Source: Acidobacterium capsulatum ATCC 51196 (GTDB lineage: Bacteria; Acidobacteriota; Terriglobia; Terriglobales; Acidobacteriaceae). Taken from it: DNA of 64,000 bases. This document shows positions 50,753 through 60,152 of the stretch, in pieces. The notes under the pieces were generated by a model. It saw only the letters and a program-made list of their open reading frames with translations. It had not been told where the DNA came from and did not search any database. The stretch is from contig NC_012483.1 in assembly GCF_000022565.1 (NCBI RefSeq), positions 1,736,001-1,800,000 of the forward strand. Reading direction: 5' to 3'. Numbering within the stretch: the first letter of the stretch is position 1; every line of letters begins with the position of its first letter. The position numbers were made by a program, and so were the translations under genes.

Positions 50753-52983
50753 TGAGCCTCTTTCGTCATCGGCGTATGCTCCCGCCCGCTCGCAGTCTCG
50801 CCCTCATTTCCTGGAAGCAGATTATGCAGATGCCAGGGAATACTCTCGAGCGACTCCTCCGGGTGACTCTGCAGATACATAAACGACAGAGACCGCGCCG
50901 TGGAGTTGACCTTTTCCGTTACAAACAGCGCCTGCTCTGCCCGAGCCTGCGTCGCCATGCCGGCGCGGTGGTAGAGAATTGCGAGGTTATAGTGAGCTGC
51001 GAGGTCATCCGGGTCAATCTTTTCGAGCGCCTCAAACTGCTCGATGGCAAGCTTGTCCTCGCCCAGCCGGTAATAGGCCACGCCCAACTCGCGCCGCACG
51101 TCTCTCGATTGCGGATACTGCTTCTCAGCCTCCAACAGATCAGCTACTTCTTGCTGCGGATGCCCCGCTCTCCGCTCCAGCAGCGCCGCATAATAGTGAG
51201 CCCGGGCATCGTGCGGACTCAGCATGAGAGCCCTCCGAATGCTGTCCATCGCCGAGCCGTATTTCTCCCAGGGAATCTCCACCACGGCAATATTCGTGTA
51301 AGCATCCGCGTAATCCGGCCTCAGTTGCACAACGTGATCAAATGCCTTCACCGCCGCGGCATATTGCAGTTCGCTCAAGTAGGCAATGCCGAGATTGTTC
51401 CAGCGCATCCAGTCCGGATTCTCGCCTGGCCTGGACGTCACCGGATGATTCTCGCCCAACACCAGCGTGCGCGTGCAAGAGGCCAGCGTAACCACCGGGT
51501 ATGCCGGATGCTGCTGGCCCAGCACATGGTTGATATAGACCTCGCGGAAGTGGCGGTAATTCACCCTGGCCGTCACCGTGATCGGCCCCTTTACATTTAC
51601 GGGTATCTGAAACCGGTACCGGATCAGCGCGGAGCGCCCCGCCTGAATCGTGTTATCAAAGGCGACCGAATGGATTCGCCACACCTCATGATTGTTGACC
51701 CGCTTGCCGTCGTCATCCACAGGACGATTGGTAAAGCTGTGTGCCCACGGATCGAGCGTCCCATCAGGCCTCAGGTATCCACTGCGGCAAAGAGTGTGCC
51801 CTTTCGCATCGCGAACAGTGAACTCTACCCAGGCCTGATAAAGATCGCGAATCTCAGGAATAAATGAGTGCCCGATATTCTTGCTCTGAATCACTACGTA
51901 GGCATCCAGCACATCGCCCGCTTCAAGATGAAACGGCACCGACCCCAGCGGGCCGATCAGGCCGGGCTGATGCAGCTTCTTGATGCCGAAGATATCCACA
52001 TTCAGATACTGCCCTGACTTGAGAAACTCGATCGTCTTGTCCAGTTGCTCACGATACCCGTAATAAAAGGGCACGGCCGTGTTGCCCGCCAGCCAGCGAT
52101 GGGACGCAAGCATTCCGTTCTTGGCCCCGTAATCGGGCCGCTTGATCGGCACCCGGGGCATGTGGCAGTCCTGGCAAGTGGTAACACGTTGAGTATGATA
52201 AAAATTCAGCGGGCTCTGGCGGGAAAACTTCGACTGCTGCCAGTCGTCATACGTTGAAAATGCGTTGATAAATTTGAAGCGATTCAGCGGCGCAGGCAGA
52301 TTTGCCTTATGGCAGGCAGAACAGAACTGCGGAGTCAAATAAAGACCCTGCATCACCGCACGCACATGGCGGTCGGTATGGTCGAGGATCTCCTGATACG
52401 GAACCTCTCCTGGAATCCGATTACCCTTGGCATCCGTCATCACCGCAGGAATGCCCATCACATAGCTACCGTTACCCTTCGTAGAGTTCACACTCTGAAT
52501 GGAGTGACAAACCATGCATGTAACGCCATCCCCATCAAAGCTCCGGTCCACTTGCGAATCCTCCGTCAACGCCCCTGAAAGTACCGCAATCGGATTATGG
52601 CAACTGTCACAATGCCGCGCGTATTCAATGCCTTTAGTACGAATCAGGATGTTGACGCTCGTCCGGTAAAAGGGGTCTCGAAACGAATTGGAGTGCAAGG
52701 ACTGCCGCCACTGGTGATAAGCAGCCTGATGGCAATGCGCGCAGTACTGAGCAGTAGGAAATGCTCCTGGCTGAATGAACCCTCCCCCCGCGAGCACCGG
52801 ATTCCCCGGGGCAAACGGATGATTCACTCCAAATCGATAGTTATAAGTCGCCTGGATCTTCTTCGTATACGCCGTGCGCGCCCCGCTCTTCAGCGTTGTC
52901 TCCTGGCTATAAGCCACCGTGCCGAACAGAATGCACAGGGCGGCCAGCAAAGCTGCCCTCAAAAAACTGCGGCTGACCACCAT
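50749..52983 (-). CDS. Pentaheme cytochrome c fused to TPR repeats
   Basis: About 744 residues with a signal peptide (FLRAALLAALCILFGTVAYS). Five CxxCH heme motifs lie in the first 300 residues: CAHCH, CDSCH, CMVCH, CSACH and CQDCH, in the order seen in cytochrome c554-like proteins. A beta-rich central domain follows (about 330-510). The C-terminal part (about 540-720) has TPR repeats (WNNLGIAYLSELQYAAAVKAF, AYTNIAVVEIPWEKYGSAMDS, AHYNLAILYHRAGM). A periplasmic electron carrier or oxidoreductase scaffold is inferred. ATG 52983 is chosen over a frame to 53034. It follows the FG-GAP gene by 60 bases. Confidence 0.85.
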   Translation of the reverse strand: MVVSRSFLRAALLAALCILFGTVAYSQETTLKSGARTAYTKKIQATYNYRFGVNHPFAPGNPVLAGGGFIQPGAFPTAQYCAHCHQAAYHQWRQSLHSNSFRDPFYRTSVNILIRTKGIEYARHCDSCHNPIAVLSGALTEDSQVDRSFDGDGVTCMVCHSIQSVNSTKGNGSYVMGIPAVMTDAKGNRIPGEVPYQEILDHTDRHVRAVMQGLYLTPQFCSACHKANLPAPLNRFKFINAFSTYDDWQQSKFSRQSPLNFYHTQRVTTCQDCHMPRVPIKRPDYGAKNGMLASHRWLAGNTAVPFYYGYREQLDKTIEFLKSGQYLNVDIFGIKKLHQPGLIGPLGSVPFHLEAGDVLDAYVVIQSKNIGHSFIPEIRDLYQAWVEFTVRDAKGHTLCRSGYLRPDGTLDPWAHSFTNRPVDDDGKRVNNHEVWRIHSVAFDNTIQAGRSALIRYRFQIPVNVKGPITVTARVNYRHFREVYINHVLGQQHPAYPVVTLASCTRTLVLGENHPVTSRPGENPDWMRWNNLGIAYLSELQYAAAVKAFDHVVQLRPDYADAYTNIAVVEIPWEKYGSAMDSIRRALMLSPHDARAHYYAALLERRAGHPQQEVADLLEAEKQYPQSRDVRRELGVAYYRLGEDKLAIEQFEALEKIDPDDLAAHYNLAILYHRAGMATQARAEQALFVTEKVNSTARSLSFMYLQSHPEESLESIPWHLHNLLPGNEGETASGREHTPMTKEAQ

Positions 52984-53043
52984 CTCACGATTCACTGACT
53001 TCCGCCTTGTAAGTGTAGTAGTTTCCACACACAAACTTCGTGC

Positions 53044-54990
53044 TTACGGAGCGACCTTATGAAGAGGAGAGCGGGAATTTCTGCGGGCGGCCATTTCTTC
53101 CGCGATCTTGTCATAGACGCTCGGAATAATTCCTTTGCCCTCTTCCACCATGAAGATGCGATCCACACTGGGCGGCTTGATGTGCTCAACAGTCCCGTCC
53201 GGCCAGTCAATCTCAACATCTGCAATCTCTGTGGCCTGTCCCAGGCCAAAGTGAAGCCGGAGTGAGTTATTCGACTCAAAACTCCCTCCGCTCATCACAT
53301 CGTCCCGCTGCCGCATCCCGTTGGCGGTTACATAGACCTTCGCGCCAATTGCGTCGCGGGGACTCCTGGGTCCTCCAATAAGCTGAAACTCAATCCAGTG
53401 ATTATGGTCAGGATCCACATTGCGCAGCAGCACCGGCGTGTGGTCAATGCAGTTAATGACGACATCAATCTTGCCATCGTTGAAGAGATCCCCAAACGCC
53501 GCGCCGCGTGCCGGAATCACATCCGCAAGGCCCGTGCCGATCACCGCCGGCATCACAACAAACTTCTTGCCATGATCCGTATTGCGAAACAGCAGCGGCC
53601 TCTGCGCCCACGTTGTCCCCCAGTCATTCTTGTCCGCTTGAGGATACACATGGCCTCCGACCGTCATCAGGTCCTTCCACCCGTCGTTGTCAAAGTCGAT
53701 GAACTCCGTGCCCCAGTCCAGAAAAGGATAGGTCACCTGCAGAATTCCTGCCTGCCCCGTAATCTCGTCGTAGTTATCCTGCCCCTCGTTACGAAATAAC
53801 GTGTTGTAGTCATCTGAGAACGTGGTCGTATAAATATCCAGGCGTCCGTTGTTCCGGTAGTCGCCCACGGCAAGCCCCATCGAAGCCGTCTCGCGAGCGT
53901 CCTGATTCAGGGCAAAGCCCGAGAGAAAGCTGTCATCCTCAAACGTCCCATTGCCTTTGTTGATGTACAGATAATTCGGAGTGGAATCATCGGAGACCAG
54001 TAGATCGACCTTGCCATCATTGTTGACATCAGCAAACGTCGATGAGAATCCATAGTTATGCGTAGGATCGCTAACACCAGCCTTCACGCTCACATCGGTA
54101 AACGTTCCATCTCCGTTGTTATGAAACAAGTGGTCCGGTTCACCGGGCAGTCCGCGCGGCCCGCACATCACCCGAACCCCGCGGAAGCGGCAGAACGTAT
54201 TGTCCGAAAGCCCTGTCTTTGAAAGAAAGTTGCGATTGTCCCAATGAATGTAACCCGGCACAAAGAGATCGAGCCGCCCATCGCCGTCGTAGTCGCCAAA
54301 GCTCGCCCCCGTGGACCAGTTGCCGAGCGCCACCCCGGCCTTTTCTGCTACGTCAGTAAACGTCCCGTTCCTGTTATTCCGATACAGGCGGTTCTTTCCA
54401 TAATTGGAGACATAGAGGTCCGGCCAGCCATCGTTGTTGTAATCGCCCACCGCGCATCCAAATCCCCAGCGGTCATTGGTCACCCCCGCGATGTTCGCCA
54501 CATTCGTGAAGGTCCCGTCGTGGTTATTCCTGAAGAGCGCCGCATGTGGAGGAGTGGTTTTCCCTGTAAGCGCGTCATAAGTGGACCCATTCACCAGATA
54601 AATATCAATCCAGCCATCGTGGTTGTAATCGAGCAGGCATACTCCCGAGCCAATCGTCTCAATAATGAACTTCTTCTGCGGCGTTCCCATCACGTGATGC
54701 CACACCGTCAACCCGGCCTGTTTAGACACGTCCTTGAAGATGACAGGGCCGCTCTTCACAAATCCTCCCGCCGTGATGGGCCGCTTCTCCGCATCAAGAA
54801 CAGGCGCAAACACTCCGCCGGTAGCCGAGCCACCCTGCGCCGCCGCGGGCGTCTGCTTCTGGTACGACTGCATCGCCTGTGCGCCGCTGGACCCGCTGAC
54901 CAACACGGCCAGTGCCACGGCGAGGCCGGCAGCAGACTTCTTCAGATATCGCGGCAGATTCCGCAAAGCATTGCTTCCCATCATCTCCAT
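53044..54990 (-). CDS. FG-GAP/VCBS repeat protein with ASPIC/UnbV C-terminal domain (CRTAC1 type)
   Basis: About 648 residues. A signal peptide ending GAQA is followed by at least seven FG-GAP-like blades with Asp-rich Ca-binding loops (DYNHDGWIDIYL, DYNNDGWPDLYV, DYDGDGRLDLFV, DVNNDGKVDLLV, DFDNDGWKDLMTV, DLFNDGKIDVVI). A C-terminal ASPIC/UnbV domain follows (QRDDVMSGGSFESNNSLRLHFGLG, VDIEWPDG-like VEIDWPDGTVEHIKPP). Such beta-propellers with ASPIC tails are widespread in acidobacteria, often beside TPR proteins, with unknown function. The start lies between 54981 and 55047; GAGG before ATG 54984/54990 supports the shorter form. It is the first gene of the putative redox operon, divergent from a P-type ATPase. 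Confidence 0.82.
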   Translation of the reverse strand: MEMMGSNALRNLPRYLKKSAAGLAVALAVLVSGSSGAQAMQSYQKQTPAAAQGGSATGGVFAPVLDAEKRPITAGGFVKSGPVIFKDVSKQAGLTVWHHVMGTPQKKFIIETIGSGVCLLDYNHDGWIDIYLVNGSTYDALTGKTTPPHAALFRNNHDGTFTNVANIAGVTNDRWGFGCAVGDYNNDGWPDLYVSNYGKNRLYRNNRNGTFTDVAEKAGVALGNWSTGASFGDYDGDGRLDLFVPGYIHWDNRNFLSKTGLSDNTFCRFRGVRVMCGPRGLPGEPDHLFHNNGDGTFTDVSVKAGVSDPTHNYGFSSTFADVNNDGKVDLLVSDDSTPNYLYINKGNGTFEDDSFLSGFALNQDARETASMGLAVGDYRNNGRLDIYTTTFSDDYNTLFRNEGQDNYDEITGQAGILQVTYPFLDWGTEFIDFDNDGWKDLMTVGGHVYPQADKNDWGTTWAQRPLLFRNTDHGKKFVVMPAVIGTGLADVIPARGAAFGDLFNDGKIDVVINCIDHTPVLLRNVDPDHNHWIEFQLIGGPRSPRDAIGAKVYVTANGMRQRDDVMSGGSFESNNSLRLHFGLGQATEIADVEIDWPDGTVEHIKPPSVDRIFMVEEGKGIIPSVYDKIAEEMAARRNSRSPLHKVAP

Positions 54991-55284
54991 GGCCTCGGAT
55001 ATTTCCTCTGCTGCTGGCGGCTCTGACAACGCATTTATCCGGAACACACGTAACCAGAAACGTATTTTCTCAGGCGTGATTTAGAGATACGCCAACCAGC
55101 GCGTGGCCAATTCTATTGGGAATCACCATGAACTGCCCTCAACCCTTCGGTGGACATACTTACGGTGGAGACAGGCTTCCACCCGGCCATGTCATCGCCG
55201 CTGGCTCCCGGTGTGATGAACGTCACGGATGTGCCTCTTCCGTCCACGCCATACTGCGGCTGTCTCTGGCCACCGGAGGCTCCA

Positions 55285-58131
55285 ATGCAGCCCGGGGTTC
55301 ACACTCAAAGCCATAAGCCGCCGCACCAGGCCAGTCCGGATGAAGTCCGCTGCGATTACGCCACAGATATGCAGCGCGGCCTCCGCGCTGACGAGGCAGA
55401 TCGCCGTCTCCTGCAATATGGTCCCAATGCGTTGCCGCACCCCGAGCCGCCTGCTATCTGGTTCCGTCTCCTCCGCCAATTGGCAGACGTACAGGTCTAC
55501 CTCCTTCTGGCAGCCGCGGCCATTTCCTTGCTGGTCTGGAGCATCGGCCGGGAGTCAGCGCTCCCGCTCGAAGCAATCGCAATCCTCGCCATCGTTGTCC
55601 TCAATGTGCTCTTTGGCTTCCTGCAGGAAGAGCGCGCCGGCCGTGCCAGCATGGCTCTGCAACAAATGACTCCTCATGAGGCCTCCGTTCTCCGCGACGG
55701 CAAGCTCATGCGCATCGATGTGCGGCGGATTGTACCCGGAGATCTCCTGCTCATTCAGGAGGGCGACAAGATTGCCGCCGACGGAAGACTCATCGATGTG
55801 ACAGCCCTCCAGACGCAGGAGGCCGCGCTCACCGGCGAGAGCCAGCCCATCCGGAAGAGTATCGTCACCCTGCCGCGAGCAACCGGCATAGCAGATCGCA
55901 GCAACATGATCTTTGCAGGAACCGTCGCCGCCTCTGGTCATGCTCGCGCCATCGTCACCGCAACCGGAGCGGCCACCGAGTTGGGACGCATCGGCGCCAT
56001 GCTAAGCGCCACTCCTGACCAACTCACCCCTCTGCAGCAAGAGTTGAACGCGCTCGGCAAAAAACTTGGCGCAGCCGTCCTGATCATTGCCGCCGTGGTC
56101 GTCATAACCCTGCTGTCGCTGCAACACACTCTCAGCAGCACCATCATCCTGCGTGCCTTGCTCTTCGGCATCGCGCTCGCCGTGGCAGCTATTCCTGAGG
56201 GACTGGCAGCCGTCATTACGGTTGTCCTCGCGCTGGGAGTACGCCGCATGGCCAGGCGCGGAGCCATCGTACGCCATCTGAAAGCCGTCGAGACCCTGGG
56301 AGAGGCCACCGTGATCGCTTGCGACAAGACAGGCACCATGACCTCGAACACTATGCGCGTCACCTGCGCAGCCACGGCCTCCGGTCTCTCCGCACTTGTC
56401 TCCTCCCATGCGGGACCCTCCGTGTCATCAACGCATTCGTTCAAAGGTCCCTCCACGCCCTCGGCACAGTGCGAACTGACGCTGGCGCTGGCCGCGGCTG
56501 CGCTCACCAACAATGCCAGACTGCGCGAAACCAGCACAGGCCCTATCGCCGAGGGCGATCCCACAGAAGCCGCGCTTCTGCTCGCCGCATGCGAAGCCGG
56601 GCAGTACGTGAAAGATCTGATCGCAGCCTGTCCGCGCATTATGGAGTTCCCCTTCACCTCAGAACGCAAGCGCATGAGCACCCTCCATCATTGCCTCAAT
56701 CATGCGCGGGAAGTCTTCGGCGCGCCTTCCGTGCTTCTGATCAAGGGTGCCGCCGATCTGCTGCTTGACCGGGCTACGCAAGAGGCCGTCGATGGGCATT
56801 GGCGTCCCCTGACCCCGGAGAGAAAGCAGACGTGGAGAACCATGCAGAACAACATGGCAGCGGATGCGCTGCGCACGCTCGGAGTCGCCATAAGGCCACT
56901 CCCCGCATTGCCCTCTGAAGGCTCAGACAATGCTGAGCAGTGGGAACGCGACCTGATCTTCGCTGGCATCCTCGGCATCAGCGACCCGCCCCGGCCCGGG
57001 GTGCGCGAGGCCGTCGCCATCGCCCGCGCCGCGGGCGTCAGAACCATCATGCTCACAGGCGACCACGCCGCCACCGCTCTCGCAGTTGCCCGCGCATTGG
57101 ATATATCCAAGGATGAGCGAGTCATTACAGGCAGTCAGTTAAGCAGCATGAGCGATGAGGAATTGGGGCAGGTAGCCGTCCACACATCGGTCTTTGCTCG
57201 CGTCGATCCTGAGCACAAGCTGCGGCTCGTAAAGGCTCTGCGGCAAAACGGAGATATCGTCGCCATGACCGGCGACGGAGTAAACGACGCTCCCGCGCTC
57301 AAGGCTGCGGACATCGGCATTGCAATGGGAATCACCGGAACCGGAGTAGCCAAAGAGGCCGCGGATATGATTCTTGCCGACGACAACTTTGCAACTATTG
57401 TCGCCGCCATCACTGAAGGCAAAAGTATCTTCAAAAACATTCGCCGGTTTCTGCGCTACATTCTGGCGTGTAACGCCGGCGAGGTCCTCACCCTCTTTGC
57501 CGCGGTCTCGTTCTCATCCTTTGCAAATCGCGGCCAGGACGAGCTTGTTCTCCCATTGCTGGCCCTGCAGATCTTGTGGATTAACCTGATCACTGATGGA
57601 GCCCCGGCTCTCGCACTCGGCTTGGAAATTCCCCACTTACAGGGAATCAATATCTGCCCACCTCCTGTCCGAGCCAGAATTCCCTCTAAAACCAGAATCA
57701 TCGATCGCGCCATGCTGGCCGACATTGGCATCGTCGCCCTCATCATTGCCGCAGGTACTCTTGGTCTCTTCTACGCAGTTGCAGGAAACCTGGAATTGCG
57801 CAGAACCATGGCGTTCACAACACTGATTCTCTTCCAGTTGTTCAACGCATTTGAAGCGCGCTCCAGCACGCAGAGCATACTTGCCGGGCTCTTTCGCAAC
57901 CGCTGGCTCTGGGCCGCAACTGGCGCCATGCTGATACTGCAGGTCCTTCTGCTCCAGTGGCCCGCGGCAGGCCGCATCTTCGGAGTGGTCCCTCTTTCGC
58001 TCAGTCACTGGATAGAGTGCGCAGTGACGGCCAGCACGGTGGTCTGGGGCATGGAAGCAGTGAAATGGCTGCGGCGGATTCGATTCGCAAGGAAGGATCC
58101 AGTGCAACTCGGCGAAACAGCATCGCACTAG
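55285..58131 (+). CDS. P-type IIA (SERCA-like) cation-transporting ATPase
   Basis: A 948-residue pump. It has the actuator TGES motif, phosphorylation site DKTGT near residue 348, TGDGVNDAPALKAADIGIAMG in the P domain, and ten membrane segments. Ca-site residues of SERCA are present in context: PEGLAAVITVVLALG in TM4 (Glu), CNAGEV in TM5 (Asn, Glu) and WINLITDGAPALALG in TM6 (Asn, Thr, Asp). It therefore probably moves Ca2+ out of the cytosol. ATG 55285 has GGAGG with a 5-base spacer and is much better than the upstream in-frame ATG 55150. It is followed by an AI-2E family gene after 18 bases. Confidence 0.9.
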   Translation: MQPGVHTQSHKPPHQASPDEVRCDYATDMQRGLRADEADRRLLQYGPNALPHPEPPAIWFRLLRQLADVQVYLLLAAAAISLLVWSIGRESALPLEAIAILAIVVLNVLFGFLQEERAGRASMALQQMTPHEASVLRDGKLMRIDVRRIVPGDLLLIQEGDKIAADGRLIDVTALQTQEAALTGESQPIRKSIVTLPRATGIADRSNMIFAGTVAASGHARAIVTATGAATELGRIGAMLSATPDQLTPLQQELNALGKKLGAAVLIIAAVVVITLLSLQHTLSSTIILRALLFGIALAVAAIPEGLAAVITVVLALGVRRMARRGAIVRHLKAVETLGEATVIACDKTGTMTSNTMRVTCAATASGLSALVSSHAGPSVSSTHSFKGPSTPSAQCELTLALAAAALTNNARLRETSTGPIAEGDPTEAALLLAACEAGQYVKDLIAACPRIMEFPFTSERKRMSTLHHCLNHAREVFGAPSVLLIKGAADLLLDRATQEAVDGHWRPLTPERKQTWRTMQNNMAADALRTLGVAIRPLPALPSEGSDNAEQWERDLIFAGILGISDPPRPGVREAVAIARAAGVRTIMLTGDHAATALAVARALDISKDERVITGSQLSSMSDEELGQVAVHTSVFARVDPEHKLRLVKALRQNGDIVAMTGDGVNDAPALKAADIGIAMGITGTGVAKEAADMILADDNFATIVAAITEGKSIFKNIRRFLRYILACNAGEVLTLFAAVSFSSFANRGQDELVLPLLALQILWINLITDGAPALALGLEIPHLQGINICPPPVRARIPSKTRIIDRAMLADIGIVALIIAAGTLGLFYAVAGNLELRRTMAFTTLILFQLFNAFEARSSTQSILAGLFRNRWLWAATGAMLILQVLLLQWPAAGRIFGVVPLSLSHWIECAVTASTVVWGMEAVKWLRRIRFARKDPVQLGETASH

Positions 58132-58149
58132 CGGGCGCCTTGCACTGGA

Positions 58150-59211
58150 ATGTGTCCGATCATGGTGACGCCATGGAAGAACATCGCCCTGTTTCTTCTC
58201 ACGCTAACCGTCCTTGTCCTCTGTGTTCTCGTATTGCGCGTGTTTCTCGCAGCTATCGTGGGGGCCCTTGTCTTAGCGGTTGCCACTCAACCGCTCCTCC
58301 GATGGCTGCGCAAAAGGCTGGCCAACGCCACCGCGGCCGCAAGCATAGCGCTATTCATCGTGGCAATCGGAATCATCCTGCCCGGAGCTTTACTGGCACG
58401 CATTCTTGGCCAGTATGCCGTGGCAATTGGAGCCGCTTTGAGCAATGGCGCCGTCGAAGCCGCGATTCGACAGGCCCTCAACCATCATCCGCAACTAGCC
58501 GCCCTGCTGCAGCATGGTTCCCGCTTTCTGACCTGGAACAATGCCGCAGAGCGGGCCGGAACTTTTCTATCTGCTCACGCCATCAATCTCCTGAGCAATT
58601 CCATCGCGGCCCTCACTCAGATCGTCGTCATGCTGTTCCTGTTGTTCTTTCTTTATCGCGACAGCAGGGCTGCGGTTCGCGCTCTCTACTCCGTACTCCC
58701 CATGCAGCAAAAGGAAGCGCTCATGCTTGTCACAAGCATGGAAGGCACGATACGCGCGACATTTCTAGGCCATCTCGCCGTCGCAGCCATCCAGGGGATA
58801 GTAGCTGGAATCGTCTTCGCGATCCTACGCGTGACAGGCGCGGCTCCGCTTGGAATGCTCACGGCCGTCGCTGCCATGGTTCCTTCTTTTGGCGCTTATG
58901 TGGTGTGGCTTCCCGTTGCCGTCTACCTTGGGCTGGCCGGCCGGCTGATCCCGGCAATTCTGCTGATTGTCATTGGCGCCTTGATAATCAGCACCCTCGA
59001 CAATCTTCTTTACCCACTGCTGGTGGGCGCGCAACTGCGTCAGCATCCGGCCATCATTCTTCTTGCTCTGCTCGGAGGGATATGGATGTTCGGCATCGCT
59101 GGACTCGTGCTCGGGCCCGTATTATTCTCCGTCGCCATGGCATTGCTGCGCATCTGGCACGAGCGCAGTCAGGCGGGCGTAGAAGCTATTCCCGTGCAAC
59201 CACAGCAGTGA
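58150..59211 (+). CDS. AI-2E family (PerM/YdiK-like) membrane protein
   Basis: A 353-residue protein with eight hydrophobic segments. It has the N-terminal double helix (ALFLLTLTVLVLCVLVLRVFLAAIVGALVLAVATQPL) and the conserved long loop between TM3 and TM4. The TM6-TM8 signature includes TAVAAMVPSFGAYVVWLPVAVYLGLAG and DNLLYPLLVGAQLRQHPA. Members of this family have been proposed as AI-2 exporters or Na/H antiporters; a permease role is likely, specificity unclear. Start ATG 58150 is tentative; ATG 58162 is in frame. It is probably cotranscribed with the ATPase. Confidence 0.85.
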   Translation: MCPIMVTPWKNIALFLLTLTVLVLCVLVLRVFLAAIVGALVLAVATQPLLRWLRKRLANATAAASIALFIVAIGIILPGALLARILGQYAVAIGAALSNGAVEAAIRQALNHHPQLAALLQHGSRFLTWNNAAERAGTFLSAHAINLLSNSIAALTQIVVMLFLLFFLYRDSRAAVRALYSVLPMQQKEALMLVTSMEGTIRATFLGHLAVAAIQGIVAGIVFAILRVTGAAPLGMLTAVAAMVPSFGAYVVWLPVAVYLGLAGRLIPAILLIVIGALIISTLDNLLYPLLVGAQLRQHPAIILLALLGGIWMFGIAGLVLGPVLFSVAMALLRIWHERSQAGVEAIPVQPQQ

Positions 59212-59283
59212 CCATCGCCACTTTCGAGGCGCTCTGACCAGGCAAAGGCTGCGTGTTCCCAGTGAGTCGCCATCAGCCCTCAG

Positions 59284-59763
59284 CTAACGGTGAGAATCGA
59301 TCTTCTTCAACTCAGCCTGAAATGCATCGCGATGATGCGCTTCGTCGGCCGCGATCTCACGAAACAACTTAGCCGCCTTTGCATCTCCAGCCTTCGCTGC
59401 CTCCTCTGCAAATGACGGATACATCGTCTTCGCCTCATAGCTCTCTCCCGCGATCGCATCCCGCAGATTCTCTGCATTTGATCCCGCCAAGCCGGCCAGA
59501 GCCGCTTCTTCGGCAAAATGCTCGGTCCTCTCGGTTTTGGCGGCACGCGTAAATACATCCGCAAGCTCGGCATGGCCGCTCTTGCGTGCGGCCTCGGCAT
59601 ACAGCAGATACTTGGCGTGCGCATAGGCCTCGCCGTGCATCGCAGTGGAAAGATTCTTCAGCGTGGCGGCATGCAGATGTTCGTGGCTGCTGGCCGCCAT
59701 CTGCCCCAACGCAAAAGAGGCAGCGGTAAGAGCGATAACAGCACTAAGCTTTTTCAGATTCAT
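59284..59763 (-). CDS. Exported rubrerythrin-like ferritin-fold diiron protein
   Basis: About 159 residues with a signal peptide (KLSAVIALTAASFALG) and a ferritin-like four-helix diiron domain. Ligand candidates are Glu45 in HGEAYAHAKY, Glu78/Glu81 with His82 in AKTERTEHFAEE, Glu110 in GESYEAKTMYPSF, and Glu141 with His144 in ADEAHHRDAF. The C-terminal rubredoxin domain is absent, so it needs another electron donor. Rubrerythrins reduce hydrogen peroxide; the periplasmic location is unusual. ATG 59763 has GGAGGAG just upstream, better than the longer frame to 59850. It lies 60-70 bases from the AI-2E gene in a convergent arrangement. Confidence 0.82.
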   Translation of the reverse strand: MNLKKLSAVIALTAASFALGQMAASSHEHLHAATLKNLSTAMHGEAYAHAKYLLYAEAARKSGHAELADVFTRAAKTERTEHFAEEAALAGLAGSNAENLRDAIAGESYEAKTMYPSFAEEAAKAGDAKAAKLFREIAADEAHHRDAFQAELKKIDSHR

Positions 59764-59898
59764 GGCTCCTCCAGCGGTGCATTCATGGCACCGTGCAGTT
59801 ACCAGAAAGCATGAGCGCAATACATGCAGGCCAAATGTGACCGCAATCACCGTTGCGCCGGTGTCACATGCTCAATGACGAACTTGTCAGAAGATTTT

Positions 59899-59974
59899 TG
59901 GCGTCCCCGACGGGATTCGAACCCGTGTTACCGCCGTGAAAGGGCGGTGTCCTAGGCCACTGGACGACGGGGAC
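59899..59974 (-). tRNA. tRNA-Glu (TTC)
   Basis: A 76-base tRNA read on the minus strand. The acceptor begins GTCCCCG and pairs with the 3' CGGGGAC, followed by G and an encoded CCA. The anticodon loop CTTTCAC has anticodon TTC, closed by CCGCC/GGCGG. The T-arm is ACGGG TTCGAAT CCCGT. Confidence 0.97.
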
Positions 59975-60152
59975 GCATGAGGATTTCCAGAGTGGAATCC
60001 GCGCGAAAGGCAGCACTCTCAATCTATCAACCGCCTGCGGCCATGTCAAAGCGCGGGCGCTGGCTTTCCATATTCTTGCAACCGTTCCGCGCGCCGGTCG
60101 ATCGCATCCACAAAGCCACCCAAAATCTCAAAGTGCTGTATGCTGCAATTCC

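Noticed and set aside
57957-59237. 426-residue plus-strand ORF overlapping the AI-2E gene in another frame
   Set aside because: Same strand but other frame than a well-supported membrane protein; no motif and low complexity.
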